From NCBI GenBank assembly GCA_009733715.1, contig WMKJ01000158.1, forward strand, positions 1-22,745: a DNA stretch of 22,745 nucleotides. Reading direction: 5' to 3'. The stretch comes from Herpomyces periplanetae. Lineage: Eukaryota > Ascomycota > Laboulbeniomycetes > Herpomycetales > Herpomycetaceae. Position numbers and translations under genes: made by a program. Shown here piece by piece: positions 10,260-20,800 of the stretch. The stretch's first letter is position 1; the number at the start of each line of letters is the position of its first letter. The notes beneath the pieces are model-generated. The model was not told the DNA's origin. It saw only the letters and a program-made list of their open reading frames with translations, and did no database searches.

Positions 10260-12900
10260 GGAGTATTTCTATTATATACGGACGTGGCTTTAGTATAGAA
10301 GGAACTAATGATAAGTCTTATTTAGTGGCTAGTGTCAACTTTAATGCAAACTGTCACATGTTCCATTTCAAATATAACTTAATGTTATACATCTCCTTAT
10401 GATACCAAAAAGTTATTGTAAATGTTAACTACAAAAAGGCTAAAATTAAAAGAAAACCCTTGTTTTCTGTACCATTGCGTAGCCAAATTGCTATCAAATC
10501 CTGTAGATAAATAGTAAATATATCATAGATCATGCACACAAAATTTAAGAGAGACAAAATGACCTTCCCAGTTTTTAGGCTGAATAAATTTAATAGTAGC
10601 TGCTTTACAGTTTCATTTAATTACCCAAATAAGAAATATTTATTCACTCATATTTACTCTCCCCTGCTTCCAAATTTTTTAACTTATCTAAATTTATTTG
10701 CTAAGTTTAGTATGTGTCCGAAAATATGTCTATCTAACACTGGAAATATGAATAACTCCAATTTTATAGTTATTCGATTTACAACTAATTATGCGATGCT
10801 TTCGTAATCGTAACTACACATTAAAATTTAAAAATTCCACTCGTCACTCCACACTTTCTAACATAAAGCCTTCCATCAGGTAACACGGGTCAAGCTAATG
10901 GGGGCGCTCGCCATTTTGGTTCGAGACTAAAATCTGACAGATTAACCATTACGTTTGCTATCGGCATTATTATTACTTGCAGAAGCATTACTAGTGTCAT
11001 AGACTCATGGTACTATGTCCCTATATACTGCCTCTAGATAAATATATCCTCCACGTAGAGTAAAATTTTGTATTAACAACTCATTTTCACTTCATTCCTC
11101 TCCTAATTAACTTAGAAGCATTAAACAAAAAGTGACTTGATCAAACGGTCAAAGACTCTTGGAATCTCAACAATATACGGACATAATTTATCTCTCATCC
11201 TCAAGATGATAATATTAATCATTCTTGTTATTTCCATTTAAATACTTTAAGCATTTTCTTTCTATTAGTAGCAAATGTCATTGTAACTATCCTTCCGATT
11301 AGACTTCTCTTTATACAATCACGTGCATTGTTAAGATTATATTTACATCTGTAATTAATTGTGCGGTTATCATTCATTTCTCTCTGCTCTTGTTGCAAAA
11401 GTTCCTATAGCTACAAGGCAAGTTGTATGTCCCATTCGCCCAGAATAGGTAATGGATGGCAACTTTCAAAATAAGCTACATGTCTTTTTTATCAAATTCT
11501 ACCAGACACAAGATAAAAGATGTTCAACTGCAACAAAATAGCTAAGCCGAAATTTTTTTAAAAAGGTATAATAAAAATAAATTCAAAAACAAGATTGATC
11601 TCCCATTGCCTCAGTATAGAGGAGATCAAAGCTTGTATATAAAAGACTTGAGATGGGAAACGGCGAAATCTTTACTTTGAATCATTGCTCTTTACTTTTA
11701 GCCTTAAATATTTCACCCATACAAAGATAAGTTTGACAACTACTGTTTGTAGTCGTAATCTAATAGAGAAGGCTATGACGACTTTGTACGTGCAAACAGT
11801 ATAAGTGCCCTTGTGGTTATTTCGGAATATAGAATAATCATCATTAGATAATCCCCAAATATTGTTAACTACAATAATTGTAGCATATCTGGTGCAGGTT
11901 GAGAATTATTTAGAAGCAGTAAAAATATAATATAACTGAAAGCATCATATGATGTTAGAAATATAAACTCCAACTATAATGATTGGCGATAAGCACGCAA
12001 AGTTACCAGCTTAAGGTTCACGAGAATTAGATCTGTTCTCCAAGCAGTAACATCATCCAGAAGTCATATAGAGATAACCATATTTGATCATTTCTCATTA
12101 TGATTACATATTTTTAGCAAGCCGCTCCATATAATCGGGTAAATGGCAGTATTCTAAATACTAATTTCTACTTGAAATTAGCAAGAGACTAACTACCATT
12201 CTCCCTGGCACCAATGTAAGCCAAACAATTTCAAAAGCTAACTGCTCTTGAGCGACCGAGGCTTGAACACTGTCCAAATATTATTCCGAAGAGTATACTT
12301 CAGGCTTTAGCCCTTGCATATCATTGGCGGGACTGATACTAGTGCTACATGGGCCAGTTTGTATGTTAATTTTCACCTAACAAGGGCTGGATAGGCCCTG
12401 CTCTCTATGTACATTAGTTTAAAGCTATTCCGAATAACTCGAGACATCATTTAAAAATAATATTTAAACGCCAGGGTATGCCGTTCGTGACACTACTCTA
12501 TAACACATTATAAGCTGCAATGTTAAGTGTGTGGTGTCCTCGCGATTCTGTCGGAAGCTGGCCAGTGAGTGCCGCTTTCTGTGCGCGTTCACCCATATCC
12601 GACTTTGGCTGGACCACAAAATAAAAGCATGTCATTTATTCGTGACAGAATATATTCAAGAATCTTCAATCCAACCCAGTTTCAAACATGAATTTTTGAT
12701 GCGACTTGCGAAGCGGCCCCGATAACAATGCAGTATAGCCATGCATGTCATAAAAGAACAGAGATTTTAATGATTTGAGTATAAGAAGGTTACGGGAAAA
12801 TTATTAAGGCGAATGAGGCAATAGTGATAAACCTGTATTACGGCGAGAGAAAAGGTCGATAAAGGAAACAAAAAGGCTTTCAGCTATAATAACAGATTTA
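10260..12900. other. Long AT-rich intergenic stretch
   Basis: No convincing gene is visible. A 91-codon open frame at 10532-10807 has an ATG but no motif, no signal peptide and no paralogue. A more GC-rich patch at about 12525-12725 is open for about 64 codons without an ATG and is not recognised. A small inverted repeat lies at 11595-11629. The right part (12730-12900) is the upstream region of the small ORF at 12923. Confidence 0.4.
11595..11629. repeat. Small inverted repeat
   Basis: TTGATCTCC at 11595-11603 is the perfect reverse complement of GGAGATCAA at 11621-11629, with a 17-nt loop. No gene nearby explains it, and chance is possible. Confidence 0.4.
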
Positions 12901-12922
12901 TTTTTAGTAGTTGGAAAAAATA

Positions 12923-13138
12923 ATGAAAGAAAAGGCGTATAACAAGGGTAACGGCATAATGTTGCACCACGTTTGGAAGGTCGAGTTTTTTCTCTATAGA
13001 CTTTGGGCCGACAGTATTATTTTGCCCACTGCCGTTGTAATGATATTGGTACTTTTCTTGATGCGCTTTTGCTACTTTTCGATAAAAGACTATTTATCCG
13101 AAATTCCTGCAGATGAAAGTTTTACAGACCTGGATTGA
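12923..13138 (+). CDS. Hypothetical 71-aa single-pass membrane protein
   Basis: The ORF starts at the ATG at 12923 and stops at TGA. Residues 1-25 are polar and basic (MKEKAYNKGNGIMLHHVWK). A hydrophobic segment of about 22 residues follows (IILPTAVVMILVLFLMRF), then an acidic tail (SEIPADESFTDLD). The charge pattern, the clear tail and somewhat higher GC than the flanks make it look like a genuine small gene. I do not recognise the family. It resembles many small ER or mitochondrial accessory proteins only in layout. An open hydrophobic stretch downstream (13199-13474, no ATG) could belong to the same transcript, but I cannot link them. Confidence 0.4.
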   Translation: MKEKAYNKGNGIMLHHVWKVEFFLYRLWADSIILPTAVVMILVLFLMRFCYFSIKDYLSEIPADESFTDLD

Positions 13139-13485
13139 ACTCAAACATTTACTTTATGGTTAGGACACAATTACTCCTGAGTAGCTTTGTAATCGCTGTT
13201 GTTCGGTCAGCTATTTAGCTGGACCATAATAATAATACCAATACTTTCAAATTTAGCGATATTTGCATTTCTGGTTTTGTTTTTTTTATTATACAGCTGC
13301 CTTCCTCATATACTAGTAATAACTTGTAGACTGCAGTTCGCTGTACAATGGCTATGGTCCCAGAGCAAACCTATTTTTTTTATGGTTAACTTTTGTTATT
13401 GTGTATATTTTCTCCAATATTTGGGGGTAAATGTGAATTTTAAACAATATCTTGCATTAAGAATTTCTCAATAATACAATTATGC

Positions 13486-14427
13486 CTATTGTTTGGTATT
13501 TAATACTGTTTTTGATAAAAACTGTAATTTGAATTTGTAACAGTTTTGAGACATAACAAGTCGGGTCACTAAAAATAAAGCCGTGTCATTGTAATAACAG
13601 AACGTAAATATGTCTTTATTCCCGTGCCTAAAATAATCCCTTTCCAAAATTTTGTGATATTTGGATGAGATTGGTTTATACTTTTTTCCAATCTCGTCCC
13701 TACGTTGCCCTAAGACGATTGTTGAGTTTAAAGCTTTGGTAAAGGGTAAACCACCTTTTCCATATCTGTAATCTGGCATATTTTCATAAAAATTTTCTGT
13801 AAAATGTGAGATTAAGAAAATAATCTTATGTAAACTTACCCCACACTAAACTGGATTTTACCTTCCCCAATAAATATCCTTGTGTATCTATACAAAATTC
13901 TAACCTGAAATACTATATTCAGTATATTACTAATATATATATTTTGGATCATACATGTAGTTTTTCCTATGTTGTTCATCTAAATATGGCGATAATCTTG
14001 TCAAAACATGACCAGTCTCACTTAGAAATAAATAGTTCATGCTCCAAACAATTCTAGTATCAATTATTGCATCCGAATCATATGGTATCGGCTTTAGAGA
14101 AAAGAAAATATCTGAATCTATGTCAACGAATTTCGTATTTGCGTAGTTGTGTTCTTCTACTATTGAATGTTGAGGAACAGCTATACTAGAGGAGTGAAGA
14201 TGGTCTCCTGTGATTTTATTGAGCGATTGAAGAGGATGGCTTTCGACAGCATTATCCATTGGAATAACCTCAGAAGTGGAAGAACTGAAAGTGCAAGTAA
14301 TTTCTTGTATACGATCAAAAAATGATGACATTGAGTCGAACTCAGTTATGTCATGTGTAAATTCTGTGGGAGACTTCGGACTGGGTTGGCACAATACGTA
14401 GCTTAAAAATAACCAAACATGAATCAT
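13486..14427 (-). CDS. Secreted C-x18-C family protein, member C
   Basis: The gene is on the minus strand with three exons: 14427-13955, 13904-13840 and 13796-13486 (282 aa, stop TAG). The introns are 50 and 43 nt, with donors GTATGA and GTAAGT and acceptors TTTCAG and TTACAG. The signal peptide is MIHVWLFLSYVLC, followed by QPSPKSP. A Ser/His-rich linker of about 90 residues leads to a conserved segment with IFFSLKPIPYDSD and W-x-x-x-YLFL. The 65-nt exon encodes LEFCIDTQGYLLGK and ends in W, as in member D. Exon 3 begins ENFYENMP (ENLYRR in D) and carries IFTFC (Cys246), 18 residues, then Cys265. The splice pattern is supported by close agreement with D. Function is unknown; it is probably secreted. 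Confidence 0.85.
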
Positions 14428-15130
14428 TTTGAAAATTCAAAATTCAATAAAATTTAAAAAAATAATCATGATCAAACTTGAAATTATACAAAAATTTATA
14501 TTTATTTTATATACATAATGAAAACTCTAACAAAAGAACATAAAGTGCACGGACACTAAATTCATATAAGGCGAATCACGCAAAGATATGTTTAAATATT
14601 CAATCAAATTTTTAATATTACCAACAAGTGTCATTATGTATTCTTGTAATTCAAATACCTTGCGTAAAAGAGCAGCGTAAGAATTTGAAAGCAAGTTATT
14701 AATATAGCTACAATTAAAATTTGCATTACGGATTTTGTGATAAATGAAAGTACTTTGAATTCACATGGTTATAATTTTATAATTTTCAAAAACGTCTAAA
14801 CCATAAATACCGCAAAGACGAAATATCTACTAATGTTACAAAATATTACCTTTTATTACAAGATTATTTCAGTGAGTGTTTTTCAAAATTCATAGTGTTA
14901 TGAGATTTAGTTACTAATATTAGTCCCCATGTACAGATAAAATTATTGTACAAAGAGAAATTTGGAAAGCATAGAACGTCTTTAGAGATTACTATAACAA
15001 TTGTGGATGTATTAGTATATTTAAATATTATATTCAGAGTTTATTTTTGGAGAACAGTATTTCTGAGAACTGTCATCTATATTTTAGTAACCAGGTGAAA
15101 TATTAAAACTCCAACGTAATCACTTGTTCT
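14428..15130. other. Very AT-rich upstream region of member C
   Basis: This stretch is very low in GC, with many A/T runs and no open frame worth reporting on either strand. It includes the presumed promoter of the minus-strand gene ending at 13486. I see no specific regulatory site. Confidence 0.45.
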
Positions 15131-15284
15131 AGAGTGGTTCAAAGCATCTATGACCATGGACAAACATTTTATGGAAGTAGCATTCACAAAACCTTAATTC
15201 TTGATATTTTGGGTGAATGTGACGCTTCTCTGGTTTTAATACTGGATGTTCTTTTTTCTGCTTTGATCAAACTTTATTTCATAA

Positions 15285-16100
15285 CAGTTACGAATGTGAC
15301 CACCGGAGAGAGAAAAGACAAAGATCTTGCGGATAAGGAGGGAAGGGTGTCTTGAGAGGAGCTGCTCTTCAACTCACCGCCCGCTCTTAACCGAAAGTCT
15401 TTTTCGGTGTTTCAAGATGAATTTTTACTATTACACCCTGAAGTGGTATCCCTTAAGTGGTCAACACTAGCAGAATTTGAAGAATATGATCACGGCATCA
15501 TCACAGGATCCTCTACTGGCAATAGAGTGGAAGTCGAGTAAAAGGCTTGCCTTTGAAGGAGAACAACTCAGCACTATCAAGCAAGCGAACAAGTAGAGGA
15601 GATAAGAAAACTGAAAGATGAAGGGAGGCCATCTAAGCTCAACACAAGACTTGTGCAACAAGAATTGAGCAAAAAAATAAACTCACAACTAGATGCACTA
15701 TGGAACAGATTTTATACAGTATAGAGGCATGCACAAGGAAGAAGTCTAACCTAAAAAGTAGTCGCCATAATGGAAAATACCATGGTAAAAGAGTGTTCAC
15801 TGTATTCAAAAGGAAGAAGTAAGATTGCCAGTTGCAGAAAATATTTGGAGATAACGGAGAAGTCATCTGGGTTGTCTTGCATGGTGTTGCACGCGCTTTC
15901 ACGACATATCAAGGTTTACTTGGCAAACAGGCAGTATAATTATTATGCCGGGTGAAGTATCTACAAATGCTTCAAATAACACACTGTGCAGAACTTACTT
16001 TACAACATTGACAGGGAAACAACACAACAAACATAGTAATAATACCAATACCAGTGTCGATCAGACAAAAGATATGGTTCCAAAATAATTACGTAACGGA
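15285..16100. repeat. Dispersed repeat X/Y, copy 2 (old, degenerate)
   Basis: Segment Y (about 15285-15870) matches 5925-6490 in the same orientation, for example GTTACGAATGTGACCACCGG against GTTACGGATGTGACAACCGA. Segment X (about 15960-16090) matches 5640-5766 but as its reverse complement. The copy is worn and split by small insertions and deletions. The original element class is not recognised. Confidence 0.6.
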
Positions 16101-16222
16101 CAAAAAGTATGCAGTCATCTCTTTATCAACAGCTGGACGAGAAGATAAAGACAAGAAACATAAAACGAGAAAGATGATCCTCCCAAGATCCCAGTCGTCA
16201 TTTGAACCTTGGACATCTTAAA

Positions 16223-16282
16223 CACGTGAGATGGCTAAGTCAACTCCATTCGAGTCAGATTTATGTTAGCCATCTCCACGTG
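16223..16282. repeat. Inverted repeat, 16-bp arms
   Basis: CACGTGAGATGGCTAA (16223-16238) pairs with TTAGCCATCTCCACGTG (16266-16282), with a single extra base and a 27-nt loop. It lies just past repeat X/Y copy 2. It could be a terminal piece of a small DNA element, a hairpin, or a paired E-box (CACGTG). Confidence 0.65.
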
Positions 16283-16289
16283 TATATAT

Positions 16290-17455
16290 ATTTATCAAAT
16301 TACTTCACCGTATTTTCATGTGATGACATTGTAATGCAATTAGTAATTGCAATCACAATAGAAATAAATGTTCCGGTATGATCACAGGTGCGCATTAGTG
16401 CCCTAACACTCATCATATGTGCGAACCGCACATTTCTGCGTTTGTCCATTCAGCTTTGACGTGACAATACGGAATCCCTTTTTGAAATTGCTGTGAAACT
16501 GAACCAGACTCTTGTAACAGACTACATTATTCTCCTGAAAAAATGTTCAACTGATATTTCCTGTTAGGTGACAATTATCATCATAATACTCCTTGTTTAC
16601 ATCATGAAAACCGAAAAACTATCTGTTTTTCCTTTATGTATCCCTTGGTATTTGACTACGTGAGAACCAAATCACTCTACCAGGATTGGTCTGCTTTTAA
16701 AGAGAAGCAGGGATTCGCACATATTACATAAGCAGAGCTAACTGCATCTAAGGATTTCATATGATGTTACACATTGCATTTCAGCATGGTAGATATGTGT
16801 TCTTCCCATGTGATGTACCATGTAAGAGGTTTACTGAGCAAATACGTGCTACGAGTGATTTTTGGTAACATGAACGTGTGAATTTTGTGTAAATAGATGT
16901 TTTCGGCACCGTAATCGTGAATAATTCTGTTAGTTTTGGAGTAATAAATTTATTGTTGACGAAACGGTGAGCTCGATGTCAGATCTATTTTTATGGAGGC
17001 TTTAATATTTTATTCCAATTTATACTACTATTTATCATGGAATGGAGATGTCACTACTTTCACAAAAGTGTAAGTGATCTAGAATGATTTGTGTTTTTAC
17101 TCTTTGCAGGCACTTGATTCCCTAACAATAACGTTACCAACTGGTATTTCGAGTTGTGCTTATACTAATGATTCTCATTCGTTTCAACGTGGTACGAACT
17201 AATGGGACATTTGTTATTTTGGGTATCAGTATTTGTACTACTTGACAGTCTCCAAATTTCAATAAAATATTGTGGGATTTAATCGAGTATTGCTCACTTC
17301 TTATCACAATAAGCAAGCTTTTTACTCACAGTAACTGCTTATTTACCTTTGTTTCTTGTAACTTGCTTCATGAAATTAATAAAAAGACTCGTGGTTCGCA
17401 GACTGTTATTTATGATTATTTAACGCTTTTGTACTAAATTTTTTAAGTTTCATTA
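16290..17455. other. Intergenic stretch, nothing recognised
   Basis: No exon, motif or paralogue of the secreted family was found on either strand. Short open frames are present but have no support. Confidence 0.4.
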
Positions 17456-17459
17456 ACTA

Positions 17460-17690
17460 CATTTTGGCTATACTTCTGTTTATGCAATTCTCCATATTGT
17501 ACGAAATCCTTCCGTCCTTGCATATTGCTGTGTTTTTATACTCATGTTCCGTCTTAAACTTAGATAAATTTCCACAGTTTATCTTTTCCCCTAATCCATC
17601 ATCACATCTCTTTCCTTTGCTTGTGTATGATTGTCTTCTCACTAAGGAAATCCGTCTTCACGTGTCCTATTCTGCTTTTAGCAGAGGTGT
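17460..17690. repeat. Dispersed repeat Y, copy 3 (partial, inverted)
   Basis: This segment matches the reverse complement of the Y segment of copy 1. The shared peptide pattern is ILY, then hydrophobic residues, then CS or CC, then LNLD or LSLD before FP. It lies directly beside repeat Z copy 2. It is shorter than the other Y copies. Confidence 0.5.
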
Positions 17691-17704
17691 GTTACTCTCT
17701 ACTT

Positions 17705-18240
17705 TGCTGTTCGGAGTAGTTTAATTGGTAGAGCAAGGCACATGAAAAAAACGTAAGCAAGTATAGTTATAACTACAAATATTGACTAGTTGTCCTACTC
17801 GACCTGAGCATGTAAAAAACTACAATCCTCCAAACAACTACAAGAAAGTTTTGTCAGAGTCGACTAGACCAAAATAAAAGGTAGCCCAACAAAATATAAA
17901 CTAGTTATGCATAAAAAAAAAAGCTATATGTGAAACTTGTAAAACAAAATTAATCTCCGTAAATCCATACTTGAAAGGGATCCAGACCACTTTGAATACA
18001 AAAGCAACGATGTGAAGGGCTTGACCTTGTTTCACGCTTCGATGTTTGCACACCCTCGACGAAAATGATACTGGTGCTATATAGATCAGCTATCTTAGTA
18101 CTATTTACGTAATGTCATCTGTGTGCATGAGAAAGGCTATGAATCATAGTTAATAAAGGCAAGGCGAAGAAAATCATAATAACAGAATAGGCTAATCGCG
18201 GCATTACTCTGTAGCATAGAGCTGATTTAACATTCTTATT
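17705..18240 (-). repeat. Dispersed repeat Z, copy 2 (old, degenerate)
   Basis: This copy is in reverse orientation to Z copy 1 and in the same orientation as Z copy 3. Shared sequence includes CTCTACCAATT against TTCTACCAACT, and a peptide pattern LHIVAFVFK like those of the other copies. It is more worn than copy 3. Confidence 0.55.
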
Positions 18241-18279
18241 GTGTCGAAATTTTCACCTCGTTTCTAATATTTTTGCCAG

Positions 18280-18537
18280 GTCGTTTCTTTTCCGCTTCAC
18301 TACGCAGTGAATATTTCCGTTCATGTGTTTGGAGGGAAGGTTTCTTTCAGCTTCGTATTTACCCATTTCAGGAATAACAGTCCTAAAACTACCAACTTGC
18401 TATATTGGGAAGCTGGTTTTAGTAAGGGCACAAGAAATACTTCAAGTCCCGATTTTTCAGGCAATCTAGTACTCTTTCATGGAAATCAAGGATTTTTTGT
18501 ACTGAAAGCTATAATAGCTGGACTTCCGGAAAAATAG
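18280..18537 (+). CDS. Possible orphan exon, unrecognised
   Basis: An open frame of 85 codons runs from a TTTTTGCCAG acceptor-like site to a TAG stop at 18535-18537, with no ATG near its start. Its composition is more protein-like than that of other chance frames here (for example LLYWEAGFSKGTRN and GNLVLFHGNQGFFVLK). I could not find an upstream exon or a relative in the window. It sits between two copies of repeat Z and may belong to the repeat landscape rather than to a host gene. Confidence 0.22.
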   Translation, partial: VVSFPLHYAVNISVHVFGGKVSFSFVFTHFRNNSPKTTNLLYWEAGFSKGTRNTSSPDFSGNLVLFHGNQGFFVLKAIIAGLPEK

Positions 18538-18789
18538 GAACTTAACAGCTAAGCAAAGCTAACGACCCATTTTCTTCAGTCGATCTACATGTAACATGTC
18601 ATTTTGCTCCAATGAGCTGTTATAATAAAATTTTTAGTAGACTTTAATATTGAGATTGTAGTTTTTTAAAAGGAAATTGTTCTCGTAGCGTCAGACTCTG
18701 CGCTGTTGTAGGCCAGCTGCCCCACTAGTAAAGGATCAATCCAGTAATCGTGGCCATAGTTTATGTAGCATCGAAATGATACCCTCTAT

Positions 18790-19360
18790 CCTGCAGCGAG
18801 GTGTAGTATAGTTGACAAATAAAGTTATAAGATAGTGTAAATATAGGAACAACTACAAAACAAGCTGTTTGTCTTATTCGATAAGAATACGTAACGGACA
18901 TCAACCCTCCAAATAAATCACACGTGATTTCTGTTTAAGTCCATCACACACAAGACATGAGATGTTCAACGAAAATTAACTAGTTAAGAATATAATTTTA
19001 TGAAAAGATAAAACAAAATTAAATACCAAAACAATATTAATCTTTAAGTGCTTCAATAAAATAAAGATCAAGGTCGGCCTAAATACAAAATCTACGACGT
19101 GAAGGATTGCAAATTTTATACTTTCCCTCATCCTCGCAATGAACCATCTGCATTGACCATCACCATTTCTTCGAGATAAGTCTACCAACTACTACATATA
19201 GAAGGAGCGTCATAAACAAGACTGTTACAACTCCGCACATGCGAATCCCATATTCGCCGTTGTTATCTTGGAAGGTGAAATAATCGCTATACAATTATAG
19301 CTAAATCTTGCCAATTGCAACGCTAGGAGCATATCAGGAGTGCTATGAACAACTGTTTGA
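18790..19360 (-). repeat. Dispersed repeat Z, copy 3 (old, degenerate)
   Basis: Read on the minus strand, this copy aligns along most of its length with Z copy 1, including both ends (TTCGCATGTGCGGAGTTGTA and AAACAGCTTGTTTTGTAGT). One minus-strand stretch (about 19190-18976) stays open with the pattern FAILHVVDFVFRPTL. The class of element is unknown. Confidence 0.62.
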
Positions 19361-19369
19361 AGCTATGAA

Positions 19370-20800
19370 AACACAAAATTACTAAGGGAATTATCTTATA
19401 ATGGCAATTTAGAAACCAGCCACAATAATTGATAAAAAGCGCAAAACGCTTCTAGCTATGAATTCACGTTCATTATCGCTTTAAACCAAACGGTATATAC
19501 TACCTAAAACTACTTGAATACTACACACATCTAGACTTAAATTGATATGGTCACCTTGAAAAATGAAGCTAATTGCACCCAATTAGCATGTTCTTGGACC
19601 ATATACGCATCATTTCGGATGTAATTTTTCATGCAATAAAGTTTAAATATACTTGAAGAAAACGACTTTAGTGCCATATAATTCTCGTTATTTACGAATT
19701 TCTTATATGAAAAAACCAATTATACAACAAAGCCTTACCATCCATAATATCAAAAAGCAAGCTAAATATATAACGTGTCAGATTATGCTAAACGTAGCTT
19801 CACTCTGTAATACTCCGCTTGGACAACCGGACATTAATATTGTAAGTAGTCAACTTCAGTTCTCTATGGCTAAATAATGAATCGTGGGCCCTGCAACAAT
19901 TTTCCGGTGAGACACAGTTGGAACCCTTACAGTCTTGCCTCTTTTCAGTATTTCTCTGTGAAAATTACATATAGAGAGTATGTCTTAATTTCAAAGCAAA
20001 CAACCCACTGAAAGTAATTGAAATGAGGCTCCAGGTAAAATTTATGACAAAAACATATGCACATAAGCAATAGGTGTACAAATGACAATTCTTGCACCAC
20101 ATATAAAAAAGAAAAAAATGCTACAGAGAACTAAGTGTAATATAAATTTTGTTAGTCTGTCTTCTGTTTGTGTCAAATATATGTATTATGTGTATTATAT
20201 GTATCATATGTACATATGTTTGCCACACAGCAGCAAAACTTTTGGTGTTGATAAAACTAAAAAATTATCATTCACTAACTTCTTCCTCTCAATTAATAAC
20301 TGAAATATGATTAAACAAAAGTAACACTGATATTATTATGAATAGATATCACTCCGTGATTTTTAACAGCAATACACTTCTTAAGCAAGGTAGCAAATAT
20401 TATCTTTTAAGGCCGTATAAAATACCATATTTTGAATTCAGAAATTTTTAGCATGCATATCTTCCTTTAGAAAAATTTTATAGCGGAGTACTGAGGTAAA
20501 ATTTTGTAAAACTTAGGATTACATTAAAAATTTCAGTTCCTAATTTTGAAATATAATATATATTAACATGTAAAAGCGCGTAATATAGCGTCTTTCAATA
20601 AATATAAATGTCAATGTAACACAATTACATGTATTTCGTATATAATGCATGCAAGATTTTTCAAACTTTATGTTAAGTATCGCATATATAATTGATTCTT
20701 ATTTCCATATTTCATAGTTTATCTATTGAAAATATATTAAGATAAAAACTTCCGTTCTCTTAAAATCAAATATTCCAACTAAGCACTTTTAATATTCACT
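19370..20800. other. AT-rich stretch upstream of member D
   Basis: No gene is supported. Open frames at 19653-19877 and 20082-20303 lack motifs and conserved relatives. A TATG/TATCA simple repeat lies at about 20177-20220. The last 200 bases are very AT-rich and are the presumed promoter of member D. Confidence 0.4.
20177..20220. repeat. TATGTATTA-type simple repeat
   Basis: This is a run of imperfect TATG/TATTA/TATCA units, typical of microsatellite-like AT-rich DNA. Confidence 0.6.

Noticed and set aside
10532-10807. 91-codon frame beginning with ATG
   Set aside because: There is no signal peptide, the cysteine spacing does not fit the family, no motif is present, and its composition matches the AT-rich surroundings.
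13199-13474. Hydrophobic plus-strand frame of 91 codons
   Set aside because: It has no ATG at its start, AT-driven composition and no relative in the window. It may be 3' UTR of the small ORF at 12923.
17711-17740. tRNA-like sequence GTAGTTTAATTGGTAGAGC resembling a D-arm and A box
   Set aside because: There is no matching TTCRANNC T-arm, no closing acceptor stem and no anticodon stem. The segment is the end of repeat Z copy 2, and the other copies differ at these bases.
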